Assembly: GCF_023065955.2 (NCBI RefSeq)
Contig: NW_026622997.1
Location: forward strand, 9,782,001 to 9,846,000
Source: Ursus arctos
Lineage: Eukaryota; Chordata; Mammalia; Carnivora; Ursidae
Length of the DNA: 64,000 nt
Direction of reading: 5' to 3'
Positions 55,206 through 64,000 of the stretch are shown here, in pieces. The notes under the pieces are model-generated. The model made no database searches. It saw nothing but the letters and a program-made list of their open reading frames with translations, and was not told where the DNA came from. Both the position numbers and the translations under genes were made by a program. Within the stretch, counting starts at the first letter, position 1; each line of letters opens with the position of its first letter.

Positions 55206-55638
55206 CATTATTATGATCGTATTTGTAAAATAGAATGATAATACCAATCTCATAGTGATTCCACAGTGAATAAGACAATGCATACTGAAGTACATGATAT
55301 ACAGTGCTTGATACACAGCATGTGATCCATCCGTGTTAATTCACTTTGGAGTCCCCCTCTCTTCTTCTTTCCCTCTAAACACTGGGGGGATCTGTGTGAA
55401 TATGGAACAGATATCCCTGAGGCAGTGAAAAGCCTCAGTGGCAAGGAACTGATTTTATTAACATTATTTTAATCAGAATTTGAATAAAATCAGTTCTCCC
55501 AATGCTTTTAACCCCTGGAATGAAACTGTAACCGAGCCTCGGCAGAGTGCAGAATTTGGTACAACAAGCGTGTGTGAGACGACTACCTCCAGTGGATCTA
55601 GTTACCAAAGTGTTGGAAGGCTTCTGTTATAGCACATT
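55206..55638. other. Intronic sequence with weak MIR trace
   Basis: 55225-55340 (AAAATAGAATGATAATACCA ... CAGTGCTTGATACACAGCAT) looks like a second, diverged plus-strand MIR end. Confidence 0.4.
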
Positions 55639-55639
55639 C

Positions 55640-55765
55640 TTACTAGAATGAAAACTCTAGGAACGTAGGACTCTGGTAAGTTTTATTCTCTGCTGTATCA
55701 TTGGTACCCAGCAGAATGCCTGGTGTACAGCGGAAGTTCAATAAATATTTGCTAACTGAACGAAT
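55640..55765 (+). repeat. L2 3' end, plus strand
   Basis: 'TTACTAGAATGAAAACTCTA', 'TCTCTGCTGTATCATTGGTA', 'CCCAGCAGAATGCCTGGTGT' and 'TCAATAAATATTTGCTAACT' are a clear L2 terminus. Confidence 0.88.
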
Positions 55766-56035
55766 ATGGCTCCCAGAGATATGCTGTATGTCAGCGTCTT
55801 TGTCAAAAAGTTACCGTCCACAAGGACCATGGAGAGGAAAGTAGGCACGGGAAGCCTGAAGGCAGCTATAGTGTTGGTCGTGGACAACTGCCATGCCACA
55901 AAATAATGATACATGGCACTGGTCTGACTCAGGAATACTGAGGATTCTACCAGAGCCCTTCATCCTTAGCAATGTCATAAAATAAGATTGTTTCAAGCTA
56001 AGACAAACTCAAACACTCCCAACCATAATACCGCC
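55766..56035. other. Intronic sequence, nothing recognised
   Basis: No repeat or exon assigned. Confidence 0.4.
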
Positions 56036-56039
56036 ACCT

Positions 56040-56410
56040 TAATTTGAAAGTGCTTCATAGATTACAAAGCCTTCACACATAAATGCTCATTTAATAATTT
56101 GCTGGCCTGCTTGCACTTTTAGGAGGGTCCCTACTATAGGCAAAGTTAGGTGGGGGAGGTTTAAAAAAAACACAACATGAGCATGACAAGATTTCTGCTC
56201 TCCAAGGACTTAAAATATGGCAGGAACCAGGAAACCCTTCAAGGGCACATTCTATTAACTTCATCTGTCTGATCCACCCACACCTGACCCAGGTGTTTTG
56301 CCTCCATCACAGAGTCAGACCCTCAGGACTCCAGAGAGATTTATGACCGTAGGCGCACAGAATGCAGGTTTCGAACCCTGCTGTCCATAGCTCCCATTCT
56401 CTTGCACATA
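56040..56410 (-). repeat. MIR-like remnant, minus strand
   Basis: 'GTGCTTCATAGATTACAAAG' at the left and 'GCAGGTTTCGAACCCTGCTG' near the right fit the ends of a reverse MIR; the middle is diverged or interrupted. Confidence 0.45.
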
Positions 56411-58190
56411 TTAAAGACTTCGAGAATAGAAAAGAAATCAACCAGATTCTCTTTTCTTAGGTTCCAATATTCTGAACACATTTGTCTTCAGGCTGGCAAA
56501 TGAAAATATAAAGGAACTGCAAAATGAAAACAGGCTTTGTTGAAAGGTAATAACTCTTTCCCTCATCCTTAAAGAAGAAAAAAAAACCCAGAAGATACAG
56601 TAAAAATAAACACTGGATTCCCTCTTATTCCTCAGGGTTAGAAGGATGCCAGGGAGACAATCCTCCGTGATAACTGTATGCCTGAAATACATGAGGTTTT
56701 CAGGTGATTGTGGACTAAAGTCAATTATTGTGGAAATAACATTATTGCCAGGAGACGGCTGCATAGGTTAGTAGTAGAGGTTATGAAACAAGAAGTCGTT
56801 TTTTTGCATTTTGGTTATTTTTAATTAATTAAAACAAAGACGCTTATTTTCCTCTTTACTATCTTGCACTGGTTCTTCTGACCTTTGAAAATTCTTCTCA
56901 GTGAAACAAATGGTGGCATCTTAACAATGTGTCCACAATCACTACCAGTCACAGACATTTCTGGCAACATGGACTTTTCTTCTTCCCATACCAAGTTCTG
57001 TTCATCACCTGAGATGTCTCATTTGTTCATCACCTGAGATGTCTCAATGTTTTAGAGAATTCTTCCTTGTGTTTTTATTTTTTTAGAAGGAAAAGGAAGT
57101 GGCTTTGAAGAAACCATATGGCCCACACATCTTGCTTTCTGAATCGGGTCTACCTCTTAACAATGCTACTGACAGGACATCCCTGTGATAGAGCCCCTTC
57201 CCCCAACCCTGCCCGTCCTTTAAGGGACAGACCAAGTCTGAAGGTCTCAGGGCACGGAGAGTATCTGGCTGGGGATGCAAGACCAGGAGCGCTGGGAAGG
57301 GAGAAGAGAATCCTGTCTGATGTAGCTCGTGTGTTTAGCCAGAACGCAGGAAGAAACGGTCCCAAACCTGACATCTTCACTCTGTTGTGAGAAACAGTTC
57401 TGCCCTAGCTTGGGATGGAAGTCAGGACCTATTCTACGTTCACGTAGCTCGAGCCTCTGAGAGGCCTCAGCAAACGTGGCGACGTGCATGTGGATGGGCA
57501 GGCTGGTAGTGGTGTAGCATGCACACGTGAGCATTCCAAACAGGAGACACAGACAGCCAGTGGGCGGGGGAGGGGAGGCTGGGAGGCCCTTCCTAGGGGC
57601 ATCTGCTACAGCTTGCACCACCTAACGGTCTTCCTCAAGCCTGGTAAGGTGGCTTGCAAACCAACTACCCTAGTACTGAGCGATCACTTGTTAGTAACGG
57701 GCTTGCCTACGTACACCTTACAGTGATCCCAAAGAGAAAGAAATCAAGCTGGTTTCATTTGCAGGAAGGCCTTTTTAAAATATAATAGGTGAATTTCTGG
57801 GGGTGCAAAGGCTAGATATAAATTTGGTTGGGGAAACCAAATGTTTAATTAAAATTCTCTGAGATTCCTCTGTATTCAGATATGTGAAGAAGAAGGAAGT
57901 TAAAGAAAATTATGTGACCATCTGTGCCCTAAACACTGCTACCCCGGTAGTTCATCGAAATCTTTTCACTTATCCTTGTTAATAAGCAGTTACCTGTACG
58001 CATGGCATTCACTCATACATTTCTTTTGCTTTTCCAGTGTGTTATCACTGAGAAAGCAAAGTTGACTCAAACATGGTTCCTATGCCCTGGGGATGACAAT
58101 ACAGTGAACAAGGACAAGAGTGATGGGGGAATTAACACGGCAGGATTTTGCACAAAGTGTCTGGAAGACAAGGGAGGAGCCACCATAGAT
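56411..58190. other. Intronic sequence, no gene
   Basis: Overlapping frames at 57083-57726 on both strands in GC-richer DNA show no domain and no splice context. A short tandem duplication lies at 57001-57050. Confidence 0.4.
57001..57050. repeat. 25-bp tandem duplication
   Basis: TTCATCACCTGAGATGTCTC plus five bases occurs at 57001-57025 and again at 57026-57050. The first 21 positions are identical, with differences only in the last few, which suggests a recent replication-slippage duplication. Confidence 0.95.
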
Positions 58191-58194
58191 ATGA

Positions 58195-58690
58195 CCCATA
58201 CACTTGCCACACACTGGTGCACCCATTCGTGCCTGGCCTGGATGCTGCAGTGATAGTGGTGAGCAAAACCACACATGGTCCTTGACTTCCTGCAGCCTGC
58301 GGGCAGACTAGCGGGGGAGATGTTGTGGAGGTGATTACAAAGTCCATGCAGAATTACACCTGGTCAAGTGTCATGACAGACTAGTCACAGGGCTGTGAGA
58401 GCTTACAGCACTGGGGCGTGCCTTTGCTCGGGTTCAGATGAATGAGCACGGAGGGGTGACCTCTATGAACAGAGAAAGACCTTTGAGAGACAGAGGAACG
58501 GCATGGGTTCAAGGCAGCACAGATCTAAGCAAGTCAAGGAAAGGCCAACGTGAGGAGCGCACTCCCCAAACGGGAAGGTGATATAAGGCCAGAGAGGCAG
58601 GGACACTGACCCTGCGGCAAACACAGGCCACGGTAAGGATTTTGAACTTTATCAGGAGCAATGAGATGCAACTAAAGTTTTTCTTTTTCC
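58195..58690 (-). repeat. L2 remnant, minus strand (first part)
   Basis: 'GTGGTGAGCAAAACCACACA', 'TGGTCCTTGACTTCCTGCAG', 'GCGGGGGAGATGTTGTGGAG', 'CAAGGCAGCACAGATC' and 'CACGGTAAGGATTTTGAACT' follow the reverse L2 3' half. It continues beyond the SINE that interrupts it. Confidence 0.8.
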
Positions 58691-58704
58691 TTTTTAAAAA
58701 AGTT

Positions 58705-58885
58705 GTTTTTTCAAAAAAGATTTTATTTATTTATTTGAGAGAGAGAGAGTCGGGGGCAGAGGGAGAGGGAGAAGCCAACTTCCGGCTGAGCAGGGAGCCT
58801 GATTCGGGGCTCAATCCCAGGACCCTGGGATCATGACCTGAGCTGAAGGCAGACGCTTAACTGACTGGGCCACCCAGGCACCCCC
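58705..58885 (-). mobile_element. Can-SINE, minus strand, inserted in an L2
   Basis: AAAAAAGATTTTATTTATTT, (GA)n, 'CGGCTGAGCAGGGAGCCTGA' and head GGGCCACCCAGGCACCC. T-rich DNA on both sides obscures the exact duplication. Confidence 0.95.
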
Positions 58886-58914
58886 CTTTTTTTTTTTAAT
58901 TGTTCAATAAGGAA

Positions 58915-59195
58915 ATAGAGTGGGGTTGGGAGGATTCAGAGAGCTTATCAAGAGTCAGCCTGTTAGCTGAATTCTGAAGGATGATAGGGATTTGCCGTAC
59001 AAAGGGAGGAAGTGTGTTTCAAACACAGGAACCAGTATATGATCACATGAAGGCCCAAAGCCACATGGCACCATTACGAAAATGGGAGAAATCTGATTGG
59101 GCTGAAGCGAAAAGAGACAGGAAGAGAGGAGACAGAACACAAAGCGGGGAACACATGTGAAGCGAAGAAGGAATTTTACTTCAAAAGTCATGTCC
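58915..59195 (-). repeat. L2 remnant, minus strand (second part)
   Basis: 'GCTGAATTCTGAAGGATGAT', 'GTGTTTCAAACACAGGAACC' and 'CACATGAAGGCCCAAAGCCA' repeat the reverse L2 'gacctgaatga...attccaggcagaggga...gcaaaggccc' order. Since that order is also in the first part, this may be a second L2 copy. Confidence 0.65.
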
Positions 59196-59214
59196 AGCCT
59201 CTGGTGCATTTAAA

Positions 59215-59395
59215 CAGGGAGAGCAGAGTGGCTGGGTGGGAGCAAGCATATCTTGGAGCAGTTTTGGGATCAAATCTTCACTCTGCTCCTTATAAGGTCC
59301 GTCAGTTGGATAAACCATGGTACTCCTTCCTCACAGAAACCATCCACCTACCATGCTTAGCCCAGGGCCTAGCACCCTGTTTGGTGAGTTGCACC
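59215..59395 (+). repeat. MIR remnant, plus strand
   Basis: 'TTGGGATCAAATCTTCACTC', 'CAGTTGGATAAACCATGGTA' and 'TTAGCCCAGGGCCTAGCACC' fit MIR order. Confidence 0.55.
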
Positions 59396-59429
59396 TGCAT
59401 TTAGGGGTACAGAGGAGACTGACAGTAGA

Positions 59430-59800
59430 ATATGGGTACAGCCACCCAGAAGAGGAGTAACGATGAGCTGGACTAAGCTAGTGGCGATGAAGAGGAGGGG
59501 GTGGGCCTGAAGGGTCCAGGCAGAATGTGGAAGAAAGGAAGCCAAGTAAAGAGAAGGAATCCTGGACGAATGTCCAGTCCCCAGCTTAGCTGGGAAGGTC
59601 TCGATGTGTGTGAGTTGACTATTGCATCTGGTGCTTGGGCTGGAAACAGACTTGGGAGTAAACACCAAATCAAGGTGGCAAATGAAACCACGGACTGTGA
59701 TAAAATTACAGGGAAGGTACAAAGAGGGAAAAGAGGAAGGACCACCCTGGGAACGAAGAGACCTTTGGGCACATCAGAGTCTTATGAGAAGGTAGTCCTT
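59430..59800 (-). repeat. Possible L2 5'-ward remnant, minus strand
   Basis: Purine-rich DNA with 'AGAATGTGGAAGAAAGGAAG' and 'GGGAAGGTACAAAGAGGGAA', consistent with further reverse L2 sequence but too diverged for certainty. Minus frames at 59369-59772 are its pyrimidine strand. Confidence 0.35.
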
Positions 59801-60783
59801 CAGACCTGAGGAAGGAGAGGTGCTGAAACTGGGTGCTGAGACTGAATGTTCTAGTCAGGATTCTGGGGCCTGCAGTGGGCAGAGCCTATGAGCAACATCC
59901 CTTCCAGGACGCTGCCCAGCAGGGTCTGCCCTAATTCACTTCACACCTCCCTGGGATTGCCTTCCTATAGAGTTTCAAGTCTGGGGTTAAAGCACTCGGT
60001 TGCCTTTACGAAACGCTGGGCTTACTATTTTAGCTCTCCACGAGTTTAGAGGTCTGCCACAATGCCGCAGCCTTTTCATAGTTGGTCTGAGAAGGGAAAA
60101 AACAGAACACTGAACTCATGTACATTGTGAATATTCAATGAAGAATTGTTGAATGAGTAAGAGACAACTGGACCAGGATAAAGATCAACGGCTTCTTCTG
60201 GCTCCAGCGTGGCTGCAAGGAACAGCTTTCTTAATTAATTTAGTATTTTGCTTAGTAAAGGGCAAAGGAGATTTTAGATGAGATACTTCTGCCTACAGAA
60301 ATGACTTCTGGTGAAGACAACATCACTGTTAGGGACCAGATGCCAGGGAGGGATAATTATATAGTGAAAATATGTGTATTTACTCTCAAACTGTGGATGC
60401 GCAAAAAGAAATGATGAGGGCATTAAATGAATATGGTATAGGATAATGTATATAATTATAATGAATTGATCACATAAGTAATTTTAAACAAGGCCAAAGG
60501 GGGTGTACTAAATCCACTCAAAAATTACCCCAGAAACAAAAGAATATAAGGCTAACAGATGCATTAATAACATCTAATGAGCCATCTGATAAATAAAACA
60601 AATAATTACTCTGAGAATAAATAAAACCAACTAATTAACACTGGTGAATATTAACTGGCAAATAAAGAAAATTAATATATGAAAGATACATAATTGGAGA
60701 AACAAAAATGAGCTAAGCATATATAATACTGCAGATTAAGTTAACATCTAGGGCCAAAGAGATGCTTTAAAATTGTGTCTGAA
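59801..60783. other. Intronic sequence, nothing recognised
   Basis: Becomes strongly AT-rich from 60360. No exon. Confidence 0.4.
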
Positions 60784-60952
60784 GGGGTGCCTGGGTGGTT
60801 CAGTTGGTTAAGTGTCAGCCTTTGGCTCAGGTCATGATCCTGGGGTCTGGGATCAAGCCCTGTGTTGGGCTCCATGCTCAGTGGGGAATACCCTTGAGAT
60901 TCTCTCCCTCTGCTCCCCCTTCGCCCTCCCAAATAAATAATCTTTAAAAAAG
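60784..60952 (+). mobile_element. Can-SINE, plus strand, shortened
   Basis: GGGGTGCCTGGGTGGTTCAG head, 'CATGCTCAGTGGGGAATACC' body and an AAATAAATAATCTTTAAAAA tail. It is followed at 60963-60990 by GCTCTACCAGCTGAGGCCCT GGGTGCCCCC, which looks like the antisense head of another SINE. Confidence 0.9.
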
Positions 60953-60990
60953 AATGGTATGCTCTACCAGCTGAGGCCCTGGGTGCCCCC

Positions 60991-61195
60991 GAAACAAGTT
61001 TTCTTGATTCAAAGGCCAGGAATCTTTCTAAGCCAAGACTGCCATGCTCATGATTCTCAGTCATAATACTGAAAAAATATTTAAAGCAAATTGGTTCAGG
61101 AATGATAATATTAGGGGAAGAAATAGGTGTAAAAGAAAAGAACAGAGAAGTTCTAGCATCAAGTCATTGCAACTTTCATGTCTCTTTTATTTGTC
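60991..61195. other. Intronic sequence between SINEs
   Basis: Nothing recognised. Confidence 0.4.
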
Positions 61196-61210
61196 ATGAA
61201 AGCCTTTTCT

Positions 61211-61419
61211 TTTTTTTTTTTTAAAGATTTTATTTATTTATTTGATAGAGAGAGACAGAGACAGGCAGCGAGAGAGGGAACACAAGCAGGGAGAGTGAGA
61301 GAGGAAGAAGCAGGCTCCCAGAGGAGCATGGAGCCCGATGCGGAGCTGGATCCCAGGACCCTGGGATCACGCCCTGAGCCGAAGGCAGACGCTTAATGAC
61401 TGAGCTATCCAGGTGCCCC
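61211..61419 (-). mobile_element. Can-SINE, minus strand, young-type tail
   Basis: T-run, AAAGATTTTATTTATTTATT, 'CAGGCAGCGAGAGAGGGAAC', and head TGAGCTATCCAGGTGCCCC. TSD ATGAAAGCCTTTTCT (61196-61210) versus ATGAAAGATTTTTCT (61420-61434). Confidence 0.96.
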
Positions 61420-61434
61420 ATGAAAGATTTTTCT

Positions 61435-63639
61435 GAGCTATTTTTTTTGGTTTAAATGTCAAAACATTTGAGTTAAAAAAACCCGGCTATACTTTCAAAG
61501 ACAATTCCAATAATGAGTGGCTATGAAGCCACACAGATAACCAAGATGTCACAGTGATACATTACAATGTCATAACTTTGGAAATTATAAATCTGCTTCT
61601 TAAAATGGGAGGGTAGAGATCAACTGAAGGAACCCTATTCAAGGCATTCCTGTTACCAACACAAACAAAACCCAGGAGGACCCATCCCAATTCAGCTGAC
61701 TCTTGCTAAATCCAGAAATTCACAGCTTGGCTCATGTCACTGATCTAGTTTTATTACTTAATTTGTTTCTGTAGAATTTTCCTAAATTGGCGAGATACCA
61801 GTTAATTGAGACGATAAGTGCTAAGACATATGTAAAAATCTGTTACCTGATGAAATGGGATTCAGTGTCAGGAAAGGGGTCACAGAAGAGAAGAAATAGG
61901 AAATGAAGTACCTTTCACCCTTGACAAAGTAGTCATATGGCTATTTATGCAAGTCATGAAGAGGCAGGCAATTTTCTACAATGCTCATTACTAAGCAGTT
62001 CTCAAACAATGTTTTGTAAGTATACTTGTGTTTAAAAAAAAAAAAGTATTATTCTGGTACAACACAGAATAACTTGAAGATACTTTACAGAAATCCTATT
62101 TACTTCCAGCATTTTGTGATCTAGCTTTACTCCTTTACTGTCTTACAACATTCTCTACCTTTATTTTCTCTTTGCCCTGATTCTCTCGTTTATTATTTTT
62201 TAATTATGACAATTATTTCATCTTATTGTATGTATTCTTATAAGTTTTTTAAATGCTTTAGGGGCCAAGATGAAGAATAAATAGAATAGAATCTGGAAAC
62301 TCTTACAAACTAAACTTAGTAAGTCAACAATGACACATAGATCTAATAATTTTTTAACACTTAGCTCTACTCTCAAGAGTAAAAAAATATTATTTTTCCC
62401 CCAATTTAGGCTGTTGAATATATAAAATATTTTCTTCTCAAAGTCAATTGTACAATTTTTACTTATTTTTCAAAATCATTATCACTCAACATGGCAGAAT
62501 TTAGCAACCATAAAAGAAAATTTTTTTTGAAATTTCAAGCATATTTAATGGTAATGAATAATCTTTCTTTGAAGTCTAAGAAGCTGGTTTTTTTCAGAAC
62601 AAATGAACTGTCTCTAGTTGTGTGGATTTGTAGAAAGAAAGAATCAGGTGCCTATAAATAACATAATCTAATAAAGTGCCACAGGCTATCCCATGAGTTC
62701 AACAGTAGATACTCAGAACAATTTAAGAGTAAATTTGGGAAGAACTTAGAAAATTTAAGAGTTGTCTTTTTCTCTTTTATTCCTCTCCTCCTTCTCTGTG
62801 TTCTTGCATAGCCTATAATATAAAACTTAAAAAATTTTCACAGAGAGGTATGATCTGTTCAACATTTTATAGTAAGCGAAACTCTACTTTGGCTGATTAT
62901 AGAATTCTGTGGTTTCTTTGCTCATAATACATACATCCATTTCAAGACTTAACAAAAGAGAAAACTTTTTACTGGGGGAAAATCTAATAATCTTATTAAG
63001 AATGCCAAAAAGCTGGTGGACCATCCTGTTTGTATTCTAGCTACTCCGAGGCTCTAGTGCAATAATATATGATTTTTCAAGAACTATTAGGAACAAACTG
63101 GATTTGTCCATTTGTTCCAAAGCCAAAGAATACTGGGCAGTAAGGTCTTTAGTGTAGCTGTCCTGTTTCAGAAAGGGAAAGGTGCTTGGTGTTGATGCTA
63201 CTCACATTAGAATTAGTATTATTCACCTTGGCATTCTTGATCAATCAGTGGCACGTGGGGCAAAAGAGGTGGTCAACGTCAGAAGATCTGCAACAGTGAG
63301 TACAGAAACTGTGGAGGAAACCATCCGCCTGACTCCTGCTGTGTCCAGGAGCTCAAGGTTCCCGGTCCTGAGCTTCTAGTTCAAAGAGAGGATAGACTAC
63401 TCAATAGAAACAATTGTTTAGTCCATTCATTAAGACTTCCATCAGAGGCTTCGATCATGTTGCATTCAGTCGTGTAGCAGGTAGTAATGGAGACCTGCCA
63501 TTATCAACTGTTAGTAATTTACCAGTCACAAAACTAGGGAAAGCCTGTTTAGCTACTTCAGCTGTAAAAAGAAATCGTGAAAATAAATATCTTTGGATTG
63601 ATGTTTCTAAAACTTTTGAAGGCCAAGTCAGAAGATGCA
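61435..63639. other. Long AT-rich stretch without recognised features
   Basis: About 2.2 kb with no SINE, MIR or L2 signature. The frames at 63182-63379 and 63414-63650 have no known counterpart. Confidence 0.4.
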
Positions 63640-63800
63640 TGGGGTTGTAGAAAGTTTCCACTGCGGAGGGTGGAGTCCTGGAAAAAGCAGTGCCCTGCAG
63701 GCTGGGAGGCATTCTAGTTCCCATTTTGTCATTCACCAGGTGTGAGACTTCAGTCAAGCTGTTTATCCTTTCTGTCCTCACCTTTGTTTTAGATTTTATT
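63640..63800 (+). repeat. Weak MIR-like remnant, plus strand
   Basis: 'GTCATTCACCAGGTGTGAGA', 'CTTCAGTCAAGCTGTTTATC' and 'CTTTCTGTCCTCACCTTTGT' resemble MIR ('gctgtgtgaccttgggcaagttacttaacctctctgtgcctcagttt'). Confidence 0.4.
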
Positions 63801-64000
63801 CCTTGCTGGCTATTTCGACCATCACTCAAAGTCATCTATGCTGGAACTCCAATCCAGGGCCTCTGGTTCTGAGGTGCCCCTTGTGTTTTACTTCCCCGAC
63901 ACCTCATTGTGCCTGGAATGCTCCTCCACCCGTGTCTACGTGTCCCTAGCTGCGGCAGTCACTAACTGCTGGCTGGCACAGCAGTGATTCCCAACCCTTT
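63801..64000. other. Window edge, nothing certain
   Basis: The last 21 bp (CAGCAGTGATTCCCAACCC) could be the start of a hAT MITE end (CAGTGGTTCTCAACCC-like) cut by the window boundary. Confidence 0.3.

Larger units (their letters stand above)
31479..64000 (-). other. LYRM4: LYRM4 intron 1 (partial)
   Basis: High-coordinate side of the exon, upstream in gene orientation. No exon encoding the N-terminus with the LYR motif and no CpG-island promoter was found up to 64000, so the first exon should lie beyond the window. This is an inference from the single exon and from the large size of LYRM4 introns in other mammals. Confidence 0.75.

Overview
This is intronic DNA from a carnivoran mammal. About 25 full or partial copies of the tRNA-derived Can-SINE (SINEC) family are spread over both strands, which points to Caniformia. 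Several copies belong to a sub-type whose body reads 'GCTATGAGCCTGCTTCTTCC' and which ends in GTCGAATAAATAAA-type tails; from memory this sub-type is typical of bears, giant panda and pinnipeds, so an arctoid carnivore is likely (inference). Ancient mammalian repeats (MIR, L2, L1 remnants, hAT and Tigger DNA transposons) fill in between. No bacterial-type genes, CRISPR arrays, rRNA genes or intact mobile elements are present.

One functional protein-coding exon is recognisable. It is the 121-bp second coding exon of LYRM4 (ISD11) on the minus strand at 31358-31478, with good splice sites. LYRM4 is the LYR-motif partner of the cysteine desulfurase NFS1 in mitochondrial iron-sulfur cluster assembly. 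Exon 1 (start codon and LYR motif) and exon 3 are not found. The rest of the window is therefore read as intron 2 (1-31357, downstream in the gene) and intron 1 (31479-64000, upstream).

The other gene-derived feature is a decayed processed pseudogene of the SUMO E3 ligase PIAS2 at about 22830-25430 on the plus strand. It has no introns, carries frameshifts and stops, ends in an A-rich tail, and is split near residue 90 of the parent by a minus-strand SINE.

Layout: 1-9.4 kb holds old L1, MIR, L2 and hAT remnants with two SINEs. 9.4-18.5 kb has an L1 3' end, a cluster of SINEs, an MER5A-like element and a small CpG-richer patch near 17.2 kb. 18.5-25.5 kb has an L1 tail and the PIAS2 pseudogene. 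26.8-27.2 kb has a SINE nested in a SINE. 31.4 kb is the LYRM4 exon. 32-43 kb is dense in SINE, MIR, L2 and L1, including a degenerate L1 ORF2 C-terminus on the minus strand. 43-49 kb is mostly unassigned sequence. 49-64 kb has SINEs, a Tigger-like MITE, L2 and MIR.

I found no previously undescribed biological system. Nearly all short ORFs are chance frames or frames through repeats. The second-look items are retroposition structures, a few candidate young SINE insertions, two exon substitutions, and some unexplained ORF, palindrome or CpG-rich patches.
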